The notes below the pieces were generated by a model that saw nothing but the letters and a program-made list of their open reading frames with translations, searched no databases and had not been told where the DNA came from. Position numbers and translations under genes: made by a program. Below are positions 15,809 to 22,303 of a DNA stretch of 22,303 nt, one piece after another (within the stretch, counting starts at the first letter, position 1; every line of letters begins with the position of its first letter). The stretch comes from an uncultured Collinsella sp. (GTDB taxonomy: Bacteria; Actinomycetota; Coriobacteriia; Coriobacteriales; Coriobacteriaceae). The stretch covers positions 1 through 22,303 of the forward strand of contig CAUAWV010000037.1 in NCBI GenBank assembly GCA_958433005.1, given 5' to 3'.

Positions 15809-17251
15809 ATGTTCGATCAAAAACATAAGGTGACGCGCTCGGACTACGAGCTGTGGCGTGCCGGGCAGGATGAGACTGCGGCTCGCATCGCGGCTGACTC
15901 CGATAGACTTCTGTTCCATGCGGAGCCCGAGCTTGGCTGGCTCAATGATCCCAACGGTTTGGTGCAGGTTGGTGATACATACCACATCTATCACCAATAC
16001 GATCCGTTTGATGCCGCGCACGGCGGACCGGTGCTGTGGAATCATCTGACGACGAAGGACTTTGTGACGTACGAGAACCGCGGTCCCGCGCTATTCCCCG
16101 ATTCAGATCTAGACTCGAGCGGTGCGTATTCGGGGTCTGCATTTATGCACGACGGCAAGATTCACTACTTCTATACCGGTAACGTCAAGCATTTTGACCG
16201 CGATGATTATGACTATGTGCTGACAGGGCGCGACCAAAATCAGATTCACATGGTTACCGAGAACCCCGATAAATTGGGGGAGAAGCACATAGCTGTTGGT
16301 CCGGTCGATTACCCCGACGATATTAGTACGCACGTGCGCGACCCCAAGATCCTGGAGCACGACGGTATCTACTATATGGTTCTTGGTGCTCGTACGAAAG
16401 ACGACCGCGGTTGCGTGCTCGTCTATACCTCGCACGATCTTGAGTGCTGGAAATATGCGACGCGTATTGAGCTCGGCGAGAAGTTCGGTTTTATGTGGGA
16501 GTGCCCCGATCTGTTTGAGCTTGATGGCGAGCTTATTCTCGTTTGCTGTCCGCAGGGCGTGCCCGCCGATGGTTGGCGTTACCAAAACCCGCATCAGTGC
16601 GTGTGGTTTCGTATTGAGGCCGATTGGGAGGCGCCTAGCTTTAAAATCGCCGGGCAGGGTATGCCCCCGATGGTCGATGCGGGTCTTGACTTCTATGCCC
16701 CTCAATCATTTGCAGATGCCGACGGTCGACGGATTATGATCGGTTGGGCCGGCTGCCCCGATGCAACGGCTCAAAACCCGACGGTGGAACGCGGATGGCA
16801 GTGCGCGCTTACCGTGCCGAGGGTGCTGAATATGCGCGACGGTAAGCTCTGTCAGTGGCCCGCGCGCGAGGTTGAGCAACTGCGCAAGGAGCGTGTTTCG
16901 GTGACCGCCGGAGAGACCGTCGGCTCTCCTGGTCGACTGTTTGATGCCGTCGTGTCGTGCCGGGGGACGAAGTCCATTGAGCTGGAAGTTCGTGAGGGCG
17001 TTGTCGTGTGCTTTGCCAACGGAATGCTCACACTTGATATGGGCGATGAGGGCTATGGACGCGACAAGAGGTCGGTTGAGCTCGACGAGCTTTACTGCCT
17101 GCGAGTCCTTTCGGATGCCACGATGCTCGAGGTATTTGTCAACGACGGCGAGGTTGCGCTTACGAGCCGCACCTATTCGTCTGCGGCGCCGGCGATGCAG
17201 TTGCGCGCCGAGGGCGACGCCTCGATGGAGTTTTACCGTCTGGCTCGCTAG
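15809..17251 (+). CDS. scrB: Sucrose-6-phosphate hydrolase (GH32 beta-fructofuranosidase)
   Basis: Hydrolyses sucrose 6-phosphate delivered by the PTS to glucose 6-phosphate and fructose, in the cytosol. The 480 residues match the family length. All three catalytic motifs are canonical: WLNDPNG with nucleophile Asp47, HVRDPK with transition-state stabiliser Asp178, and WECPDLF with acid/base Glu231. The C-terminal beta-sandwich ends with the typical MLEVFVNDGEVALTSR. ATG 15809 follows AGAAGGA by 7 bases. It is the last gene of the LacI-controlled operon, 99 bases after EIIBC, with a hairpin in the gap. No fructokinase is linked, so fructose must be phosphorylated by an enzyme encoded elsewhere. 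Confidence 0.94.
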   Translation: MFDQKHKVTRSDYELWRAGQDETAARIAADSDRLLFHAEPELGWLNDPNGLVQVGDTYHIYHQYDPFDAAHGGPVLWNHLTTKDFVTYENRGPALFPDSDLDSSGAYSGSAFMHDGKIHYFYTGNVKHFDRDDYDYVLTGRDQNQIHMVTENPDKLGEKHIAVGPVDYPDDISTHVRDPKILEHDGIYYMVLGARTKDDRGCVLVYTSHDLECWKYATRIELGEKFGFMWECPDLFELDGELILVCCPQGVPADGWRYQNPHQCVWFRIEADWEAPSFKIAGQGMPPMVDAGLDFYAPQSFADADGRRIMIGWAGCPDATAQNPTVERGWQCALTVPRVLNMRDGKLCQWPAREVEQLRKERVSVTAGETVGSPGRLFDAVVSCRGTKSIELEVREGVVVCFANGMLTLDMGDEGYGRDKRSVELDELYCLRVLSDATMLEVFVNDGEVALTSRTYSSAAPAMQLRAEGDASMEFYRLAR

Positions 17252-17300
17252 CCGCATTGTGAGTGACCATGGCGTTTTGGATACACAGGCTTTCTTGGTG

Positions 17301-17330
17301 GCTACCGTTTATCGCATATAGCTACCGTTT
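17301..17330. repeat. Short direct repeat, 20-base period
   Basis: GCTACCGTTT occurs at 17301-17310 and again at 17321-17330. Two helical turns apart, the copies could be paired protein-binding sites, or they may be a chance duplication. Confidence 0.3.
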
Positions 17331-17375
17331 GCGGAGTAAGTAACACTCATTACCAAACCGTGTAGAATCTCATGC

Positions 17376-17442
17376 AAGCACGGAGTATTTCAGGGAGACG
17401 CTGTCCTTTGTTGTGGCGAAGGGCGGCGTCTCTCTGGTGCTT
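17376..17442 (+). other. Stem-loop region upstream of the DegV gene
   Basis: AAGCAC (17376-17381) pairs with GTGCTT (17437-17442), and GGAGACGC (17394-17401) pairs with GCGTCTCT (17426-17433, one G-T pair), giving a two-tier structure. It lies between the sucrose hydrolase stop (17251) and the DegV start. It could be the operon's terminator, though it lacks a U tract, or a leader structure. Confidence 0.4.
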
Positions 17443-17511
17443 GGGAGTCGTTGTTCAATTGGGCGACGGGCGTGCGCGCGTAATAAATAACCAACGTCGA
17501 GATGGGTCGTG

Positions 17512-18372
17512 ATGATAATGGGCAAGTACGTAATCGTGGTTGAGTCTGGTTCGGATGTGACACCGGAGCTCTGCGAACGCTATGGCATCGTGCGTGTGCC
17601 CATGCATGTCACGATTGGTGACGAGACCGTCGAGGACGGCTCGATCGATCCGCTTGAGATTTATTCGCGCTGCAACGAGTTTGGCGTGATGCCCAAGACC
17701 AGTGGCTGCGCGCCTGCGGATTTTGCTCACGTGTACGACCGCATCCATGCCGAGCAGCCCGACGCGACCATTTTGCATCTCGCATATTCCGAGGCCACGA
17801 CCTGCTCGCATCAGTCCTCCAAGATTGCAGCTAAGGGCCGCGACTACGTCTTCTCTATGGACACGCGTTTTGTTTCGGTTGGCCAGTCGCTCGTTGCCGT
17901 CGAGACCGCCAAATACATCGAGGCTCACCCCGATGCCACCGTCGATGAGATTTTTGCTTTTACGAACTCCGTCATGGACCGCGTGCTGCTGGGCTTTGTT
18001 CCTACCGACCTTGCCTTCCTTAAGGCGGGCGGTCGCTTGTCTAACGCCGCGTTCCTGGGCGCTCATCTGCTCAAGATTAAGCCCTGCATTGAGGTGACGG
18101 GTGGCAAGTTCGTGGCGACCAAGAAGCTCCGCGGCTCCATGCTCAAATGCGCCCGTGCCTTTATTGACCACATGGTTGCCAAGGGCGATATTGATTACTC
18201 GCACATTGGCTTGGCGTATTCGGTGGGCCTTTCCCAGGAGCTGCGCGACGACATGGAAGTCTATGCGCACGACCTGGGCTTTGAGGACGTTACCTGGACG
18301 CAGGTTGGCGGCGTCATCTCGAGCCATTGCGGCCCGACCGCCTTCGGCGCGGTGCTCACGCTTAAGGCGTAA
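17512..18372 (+). CDS. DegV-family fatty-acid-binding protein
   Basis: A protein of about 286 residues with the two-domain DegV plan. DegV/FakB proteins bind a fatty acid for phosphorylation by FakA. Visible family signatures are the N-terminal IVVESGSDVTPEL, KTSGCAPADF (the lipid-site TS motif), MDTRFVSVGQ, the GRLSNAAFLGAHLLKIKP segment and the C-terminal HCGPTAFG. GTG 17509, ATG 17512 and ATG 17518 are all possible starts; the ribosome binding site (GAGATGGG) is weak and does not decide. No fakA-like kinase is adjacent. Whether it serves exogenous fatty-acid use or another lipid role is unknown. Confidence 0.9.
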   Translation: MIMGKYVIVVESGSDVTPELCERYGIVRVPMHVTIGDETVEDGSIDPLEIYSRCNEFGVMPKTSGCAPADFAHVYDRIHAEQPDATILHLAYSEATTCSHQSSKIAAKGRDYVFSMDTRFVSVGQSLVAVETAKYIEAHPDATVDEIFAFTNSVMDRVLLGFVPTDLAFLKAGGRLSNAAFLGAHLLKIKPCIEVTGGKFVATKKLRGSMLKCARAFIDHMVAKGDIDYSHIGLAYSVGLSQELRDDMEVYAHDLGFEDVTWTQVGGVISSHCGPTAFGAVLTLKA

Positions 18373-18414
18373 AGGCCGCAGGCGAGCGTTCTCCAGCCTG
18401 ACATCTCGACGTAG

Positions 18415-18497
18415 CCCCCCAGCCATGGTGATGGGGGATAGATTAAAACGTGCCGTTCTAGTCCGAGACGTTTAAACGCAAACGCATGGGCTAGAAT
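18415..18497 (+). promoter_or_regulatory. Hairpin and candidate promoter before pflA
   Basis: A C-run and G-run (CCCC 18417-18420 with GGGG 18434-18437, continued by CCAT/ATGG) form a bulged hairpin after the DegV gene. Further on, TTTAAA (18471-18476) and TAGAAT (18492-18497), 15 bases apart, could be the pflA promoter. The palindrome GTTTAAAC overlaps the -35 box. Confidence 0.35.
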
Positions 18498-18547
18498 GGC
18501 TCTGGCATTTTAATTGGTTGCATCCAAGGAGAGGCAAGGTAGCGCGA

Positions 18548-19366
18548 ATGGCAGAAATGACGCTTGAGGGTGTGGACGCTCGTCCCGAGGACTCTGCGTA
18601 TGCCCTGGGTCGCGTGCATTCGATCGAGACGATGGGAACGGTCGACGGACCCGGCATCCGCTTTGTGGTGTTTGTTCAGGGCTGTCCCATGCGCTGCGCG
18701 TATTGCCACAATCCCGATACCTGGTCTGTTAACGGCGGCACGATGGTGACCGTCGAGCATCTCATGGACGAGTTCCAGAGCAACCATGAGTTCTACCGTA
18801 GCGGCGGCATTACCGTTTCGGGTGGCGAACCGCTCCTGCAGCCCGAGTTTTTGGCCGACCTGTTCCGTGCAATGCACAACAATCCCGATGGCCGTGTGCA
18901 TACCTGCCTAGATAGCTGTGGCTATGCATTTGATCCCAAGCATCCGGAGAAGTTCGATGCTGTTCTCAACGAGACCGATATGGTGCTGCTCGACATCAAG
19001 CATGCCGATCCGGTTGAGCATAAAAAGCTGACCGGTTGCGATCCTGCGCGCATCCTGGCGTTTGGCGATGAGCTTGCCCATCGCAAGATTAAGGTTGTTA
19101 TTCGCCATGTGGTGGTGCCGGGTATCACCGACACGGCGGAGGAATGCGAGAAGCTCGGTCGCCTGATCGCTCCATGGCACAACGTGGTGGGCCTGGAAAT
19201 GCTGCCGTATCACACGATGGGTGTCGTCAAGTACGAGCAACTGGGGATTCCCTATAAGCTCGAGGGCGTGCCCCAGATGGATACCGCGCGCATGCCCGAG
19301 CTGCGCAACGCCGTCATGGCCGGCATGAAAAAGCGCCGCGCCGAACTCAAAAACGCCATCGGCTAG
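18548..19366 (+). CDS. pflA: Pyruvate formate-lyase activating enzyme
   Basis: A radical S-adenosylmethionine enzyme that abstracts a hydrogen atom from the radical glycine of PFL. The 272-residue product has the cluster motif CPMRCAYC (Cys46, Cys50, Cys53) followed by HNPDTW, typical of PFL activases, then the SGGEP motif for SAM binding. It has no extra ferredoxin-like cluster domain, so it is the short PflA class rather than the longer activases of other glycyl-radical enzymes. The start at ATG 18548 is preceded by AAGGAGAGG (13 bases) and AAGG (8 bases). It is not adjacent to pflB, being 7.2 kb away with its own upstream region. Its target here would be Gly58 of the separate 83-residue protein at 11057. 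Confidence 0.94.
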   Translation: MAEMTLEGVDARPEDSAYALGRVHSIETMGTVDGPGIRFVVFVQGCPMRCAYCHNPDTWSVNGGTMVTVEHLMDEFQSNHEFYRSGGITVSGGEPLLQPEFLADLFRAMHNNPDGRVHTCLDSCGYAFDPKHPEKFDAVLNETDMVLLDIKHADPVEHKKLTGCDPARILAFGDELAHRKIKVVIRHVVVPGITDTAEECEKLGRLIAPWHNVVGLEMLPYHTMGVVKYEQLGIPYKLEGVPQMDTARMPELRNAVMAGMKKRRAELKNAIG

Positions 19367-19368
19367 CG

Positions 19369-19399
19369 GCACTCATTGGGGACAGACTTAAATGAGTGC
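19369..19399. repeat. REP-like palindrome with GGGGACAG core
   Basis: GCACTCATT (19369-19377) and AATGAGTGC (19391-19399) are perfect 9-bp arms around GGGGACAGACTTA. The palindrome starts three bases past the pflA stop codon and shares GGGACAG-(A/G)(C/T)TTA with the palindrome at 1179-1203. Similar GGGACAG strings are typical of REP repeats mobilised by RAYT (Y1-type) transposases in other bacteria, but no such transposase is in this window. Confidence 0.5.
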
Positions 19400-19617
19400 G
19401 CGATGGCATTGCGGACGAGCAGGTTTTGGTGCGCAACAAGGCAGGCTGGATTAGCGAGGATGGTTACTATTCGACATGCGATGCGGGCCTTATCGACATC
19501 GATGGCCGTACCTATGTCATGAGCATCATGACATCGATGCCATGGAGCGACCATTCGAGTGAGGTTGTGACTGCCATCGCCAAGGCGCTCTATGATACCC
19601 GCGCTACGCTGGCTTAG
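19396..19617 (+). pseudogene. Remnant C-terminus of a class A beta-lactamase-like serine hydrolase
   Basis: A 73-codon open frame starts at GTG 19396 directly behind an in-frame TGA and ends at 19617. Its sequence resembles the last third of class A beta-lactamase-like proteins: RNKAGWIS (in place of the KTG motif), CDAGLIDIDGRTYVMSIMT (the final beta strands) and a closing helix. The serine (SxxK) and SDN parts are missing, and the space in front is occupied by pflA and a REP-like palindrome. It is therefore probably the tail of a lost gene rather than a working small protein. The family assignment rests on this short stretch only. Confidence 0.5.
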
Positions 19618-19695
19618 CGTGTTCGTTTGGCGAGGTCAAACAAAATGCTGGTACCATACCGTGGTTGAGAATTTCGTATAGGTTTGGGGAATGGT

Positions 19696-20436
19696 ATGGC
19701 TACCATCGCGATTATCGGTGCGCTCGAAAAAGAGATCATGCAGATTAAGGAAGAGCTGAGCGACGTTTGCGAGGCACGGGAGGCAGGCTTGACCGTTGTG
19801 AGCGGCGAGCTCGATGGCCTGACAGTTGTCGCCACAACGGCGGGCATGGGCACGGTGAACGCCGCCGCTGCAACACAGCACCTCATTAGCAAGTATGCTC
19901 CGCAGGCTGTTGTGTTTTCGGGCATTGCGGGCGGTTTGAACCCCAAGCTCCATATCGACGACGTGGTCATTGGCAAACGCCTGCGCTATCTGGATACCGA
20001 TACCGCGCTTATCGCCGAGTCCGCACCGGGGCTTGAGGAGTTTGGTTCGACGCCCGCGCTGGTCGATATTGCCGTCGACGTGCTTGCTGAGCGTGGGTTC
20101 GTTGACGCTTCGACAAATGCAGTCGCTTCGAACGAGGGCACCAAACAGTTCTTGGTCGGCACGATTGCCACGGGTAACCGCTTTGTGACGGGCGCCGCCA
20201 TGCGTAGCGACGCTATCGAAGCGACACATGCCGATTGTGTCGGCATGGAGGGCGCGGCGATTGCTCATGTCGCAACCAAAAATGGTGTCGATTGCCTGGT
20301 GTTGCGCGCTATCAGCGATAATTGTGACGAGGCGTACGATGCAATTTGCGACCGAGAGTTCGATCTGTTCGAGTACGCGCGTGTCGCAAGTAACATCACG
20401 CTCGATATCGTCCGCCGCATTGCCGCCGCGCAATAG
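19696..20436 (+). CDS. mtnN: 5'-methylthioadenosine/S-adenosylhomocysteine nucleosidase
   Basis: Cleaves adenine from MTA, S-adenosylhomocysteine and 5'-deoxyadenosine. The last is a by-product of radical SAM enzymes such as PflA encoded just upstream, a plausible metabolic link (inference). The 246-residue protein has the N-terminal IGALEKEI with Glu13 at the water-activating position, the GIAGG loop, MEGAAIAHV with the substrate-binding Glu185, and RAISD with general acid Asp208. The usual VDMEGAA reads VGMEGAA. The ATG at 19696 follows GGGGA by 5 bases; an in-frame TTG four codons upstream and an out-of-frame ATG at 19691 are rejected. The C-terminal region is slightly longer than in E. 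coli Pfs (232 residues). Confidence 0.93.
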   Translation: MATIAIIGALEKEIMQIKEELSDVCEAREAGLTVVSGELDGLTVVATTAGMGTVNAAAATQHLISKYAPQAVVFSGIAGGLNPKLHIDDVVIGKRLRYLDTDTALIAESAPGLEEFGSTPALVDIAVDVLAERGFVDASTNAVASNEGTKQFLVGTIATGNRFVTGAAMRSDAIEATHADCVGMEGAAIAHVATKNGVDCLVLRAISDNCDEAYDAICDREFDLFEYARVASNITLDIVRRIAAAQ

Positions 20437-20474
20437 CGCGCTCTTTTGTAAGAACCTACGACCAAGGAGTGTCC

Positions 20475-21065
20475 ATGGCCGATTCCATTAACTACCAGCT
20501 TGCCAAGTTCGTCGCCAGCTACGGCAAGGTTTCGCAGATTCCCGAGTCCACCTGCCCCGAAGTGAGCTTTGTCGGCCGCTCCAATGTGGGCAAGTCGTCG
20601 ATTATGAACAAGCTCTTTGGCCGCAAGAACCTGGTCAAGGTTTCGAGCACACCGGGCAAGACAAGCAACATCAATTTCTTCGAGGCCGATGACGTGCACT
20701 TCGTCGACCTGCCGGGCTATGGTTTCGCCCGTCGTTCTAAGGCCGAGCGCGACCGCTGGGCCGAGCTTATCGGCGACTTTTTCGACTCCGAGCGCAGCTT
20801 TAACTTGGTCGTCTCGCTGGTGGACATTCGTCACGACCCCAGCAAGCTCGATCATGACATGATCGACTACCTGCAGGGCAACGAGTTCAACTTTATCGTC
20901 TGTCTCACCAAAGCCGACAAGCTCAGCCGCACCCAGCAGGCCCGCCAGGCAGCAGCCATCAAAAAGCAGCTCAACGTCCCGGCCGAAAACGTAATCATCA
21001 CAAGCTCCCAAACCGGCACCGGCATCGACGAACTCAAACGCCGCATCGCCGAGGCCTGCCTCTAG
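20475..21065 (+). CDS. engB: Ribosome biogenesis GTPase EngB (YihA/YsxC)
   Basis: An essential GTPase in large ribosomal subunit assembly in bacteria studied. The 196-residue protein carries all G motifs in order: G1 GRSNVGKS (residues 34-41), G2 around STPGKT, G3 DLPGYG, G4 TKAD and G5 SSQTGTG. PGYGFA after the G3 motif is characteristic of this family. ATG 20475 follows AAGGAG with a 5-base gap, preferred over the in-frame GTG two codons upstream. It lies 38 bases after mtnN and probably shares its transcript. It converges on thrB, with a nested inverted repeat between them. Confidence 0.96.
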   Translation: MADSINYQLAKFVASYGKVSQIPESTCPEVSFVGRSNVGKSSIMNKLFGRKNLVKVSSTPGKTSNINFFEADDVHFVDLPGYGFARRSKAERDRWAELIGDFFDSERSFNLVVSLVDIRHDPSKLDHDMIDYLQGNEFNFIVCLTKADKLSRTQQARQAAAIKKQLNVPAENVIITSSQTGTGIDELKRRIAEACL

Positions 21066-21095
21066 TAAGGGTCCCATCCCAGTAAGGGCCCCACC
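21064..21095. repeat. Short tandem duplication after engB
   Basis: AGTAAGGGTCCCATCCC (21064-21080) is followed at once by the near copy AGTAAGGGCCCCACC (21081-21095). It spans the engB stop codon and looks like a small local duplication. Confidence 0.5.
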
Positions 21096-21172
21096 AATAA
21101 AAAGCCAAACCATCAGCCCGGCGCCCCTTCAAAGCGTGGGTTCCTATAGACATCGTCGACCACGTTGCTGTA

Positions 21173-21301
21173 GGGCCGCCCAAGGGTATCCCCTTAAAAA
21201 CATTCCGCAGCACGAGGCCCGCTTATCCGTAGCTCCGAAGGAGCAGGAGAAGCGGGCCTCAAGTGCGAGGACGTTTTTAAGGGGATACCCTTGGGCGGCC
21301 C
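21173..21301. repeat. Nested inverted repeat, copy 2
   Basis: Outer arms 21173-21201 and 21273-21301 are perfect 29-bp inverted repeats. Inside, GAGGCCCGCTT (21214-21224) pairs with AAGCGGGCCTC (21250-21260), and a terminal hairpin GCTCC-GAA-GGAGC (21232-21244) nests within. A further GCAC/GTGC pairing flanks the inner stem. Read on the minus strand, the joining sequences are GTCCTCGCACTTG and CGTGCTGCGGAAT, matching those of copy 1 at 11 and 10 of 13 positions. It fills the gap between the convergent engB and thrB genes and could serve as a bidirectional transcription end. Confidence 0.8.
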
Positions 21302-21322
21302 GAAAGGATTAACCAGCGATGT

Positions 21323-22204
21323 CTACAGGTACTCGATTTGAGCGCCCTCGGTGTCGCACGTCAGAATATGCGTATCACACTTAGGGAACTGCTCGCGCAG
21401 CTTGACCTGCAAGAACTTTGCCACGATGGTGTCGTCGGTCACAGCCATGAGGGTCGAGCCCGAACCACTGATCCAGATGGTCTTGGCGCCGCCGTTAAGG
21501 CAGGTGTCGCGCACGGCGTTGTAGTCGGGAATCAGGCGACGGCGATACGGCTCTTGGATGCGGTCGTCATTGGCGGCGGCAATCAGATCCAGGTCGCCGG
21601 TCTCCAGGCCGCGCGTCATGCCGGCGATGCGGCCCATTTGCCATACGACGGTGGGGAGCGGAATCTCCTGCGGCACGACCTTGCGCGCCTCGCTCGTATG
21701 CACCTCGTAGGGCGGAATCACGGTAATAAAACGCAAGCGATCGCTCACCTCGTAGCGCAGGCACTGGGGGAGCGAACCGGTCGGCGTAAAAGAGCAGACT
21801 GCGCCGCCCAGGATGGCGGGGGCGACGTTGTCGGGATGTCCCTCGACCTCGGTGGCGGTGCGGACGAGCTCGGCGCGGTCGACGGTGTGGCCCGTCAGCG
21901 CGGCGGCTGCCATGATGCCAGCGACGACGCAGGTGGAGCTGGAGCCCAGGCCGCGAGCGACGGGTACATCGGTCTGAATGTCGATGGCAACGGGAAAAGC
22001 CGGCTCGCCCCATGCGGCCAGCGCATCCACAAAGCTCACGTAGACTAGGTTGTTCTCGTTTTGGAACTCCTCGGGGCAACCCGTGATGGTGAGCTTGTCG
22101 GCGCGCTCAAAGGTGAAGTGTGAGTAGAGGCTGACGGCCATGCCGAGGGTGTCGTAGCCAATGCCCAAGTTGGCGCTGGTTGCTGGGACGGTGATCTTGA
22201 TCAT
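21323..22204 (-). CDS. thrB: Homoserine kinase
   Basis: Phosphorylates L-homoserine with ATP, the penultimate step of threonine synthesis. The 293-residue GHMP-superfamily kinase shows motif 1 near the N-terminus (VPATSANLGIGYDTLG, 6-21), the ATP loop PVARGLGSSS (81-90), EVEGHPDNVAPAILGG shared with other homoserine kinases, and the C-terminal motif 3 ISGSGSTLMAV. ATG 22204 follows AGGAGGA. No thrC or hom is visible within the window, although they could lie beyond the right edge. The gene converges on engB across a nested inverted repeat. Confidence 0.95.
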   Translation of the reverse strand: MIKITVPATSANLGIGYDTLGMAVSLYSHFTFERADKLTITGCPEEFQNENNLVYVSFVDALAAWGEPAFPVAIDIQTDVPVARGLGSSSTCVVAGIMAAAALTGHTVDRAELVRTATEVEGHPDNVAPAILGGAVCSFTPTGSLPQCLRYEVSDRLRFITVIPPYEVHTSEARKVVPQEIPLPTVVWQMGRIAGMTRGLETGDLDLIAAANDDRIQEPYRRRLIPDYNAVRDTCLNGGAKTIWISGSGSTLMAVTDDTIVAKFLQVKLREQFPKCDTHILTCDTEGAQIEYL

Positions 22205-22264
22205 GTGAGTCCTCCTGGCGTGCCTGGCTGTTTAGTTCGCTGCTCGGGCAGTCCTGCGCAAGAC

Positions 22265-22287
22265 GGAAAGCACATTAAGTGCTTTCC
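22265..22287. terminator. Perfect hairpin upstream of thrB, possible terminator
   Basis: GGAAAGCAC (22265-22273) pairs with GTGCTTTCC (22279-22287) over the loop ATTAA. On the plus strand TTT follows; on the minus strand there is no U run. It may end transcription of a neighbour beyond the window, or be a leader structure of thrB. Confidence 0.4.
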
Positions 22288-22303
22288 TTTGCGTGCGGAA
22301 CTC

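Noticed and set aside
22205..22303. Threonine attenuator or leader peptide upstream of thrB
   Set aside because: There is a perfect hairpin but no small reading frame rich in Thr/Ile codons and no alternative pairing arm within the window.

Overview
The window looks like chromosomal DNA of a gut Coriobacteriia species (Actinomycetota), most likely Collinsella or a close relative. The basis is the high GC content with strong GC-third-position codon choice, an obligately fermentative pyruvate formate-lyase system, and a PTS-based sucrose/fructo-oligosaccharide operon. The genus is an inference from gene content and style; no rRNA or marker gene in the window settles it.

Layout. Bases 1-58 carry the last codons of a plus-strand gene that converges on a minus-strand DAHP synthase (59-1090, shikimate pathway). 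A 570-base gap (1091-1660) holds the DAHP synthase promoter, a REP-like palindrome, and an element bounded by a perfect 31-bp inverted repeat. Next is a minus-strand three-gene operon, a MarR regulator followed by two translationally coupled ABC exporter half-transporters (6329-1661). It ends in a textbook terminator. The exporter is asymmetric: one half has degenerate catalytic residues and a large extracytoplasmic insertion. Plus-strand genes follow: an SDR oxidoreductase, a KdgT-type permease, and pyruvate formate-lyase.

The most striking observation is that pyruvate formate-lyase is split. A 683-residue core (8920-10971) holds the Cys-Cys pair. A separate 83-residue gene (11057-11308) with its own ribosome binding site holds the glycyl-radical loop. 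Together they add up to one normal PFL, and two hairpins lie between them. The activating enzyme PflA is encoded 7 kb downstream (18548-19366).

Between lies a sucrose/fructan module: a LacI-type regulator, a GH32-like hydrolase, a PTS EIIBC permease and a canonical sucrose-6-phosphate hydrolase. Four near-identical operator-like sites lie at the regulator's own promoter and the structural-gene promoter. The rest is housekeeping: a DegV-family protein, PflA, a remnant of a beta-lactamase-like gene, MTA/SAH nucleosidase, the EngB/YsxC GTPase and, on the minus strand, homoserine kinase.

A second notable theme is intergenic architecture. Two elements (11332-11458 and 21173-21301) share a design: perfect 29-30 bp outer arms around a separate inner hairpin, with conserved short joining sequences. 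Their arm sequences differ from copy to copy while staying perfectly complementary within each copy. This looks like a family of structured repeats that may act as RNA structures or mobile palindromes.
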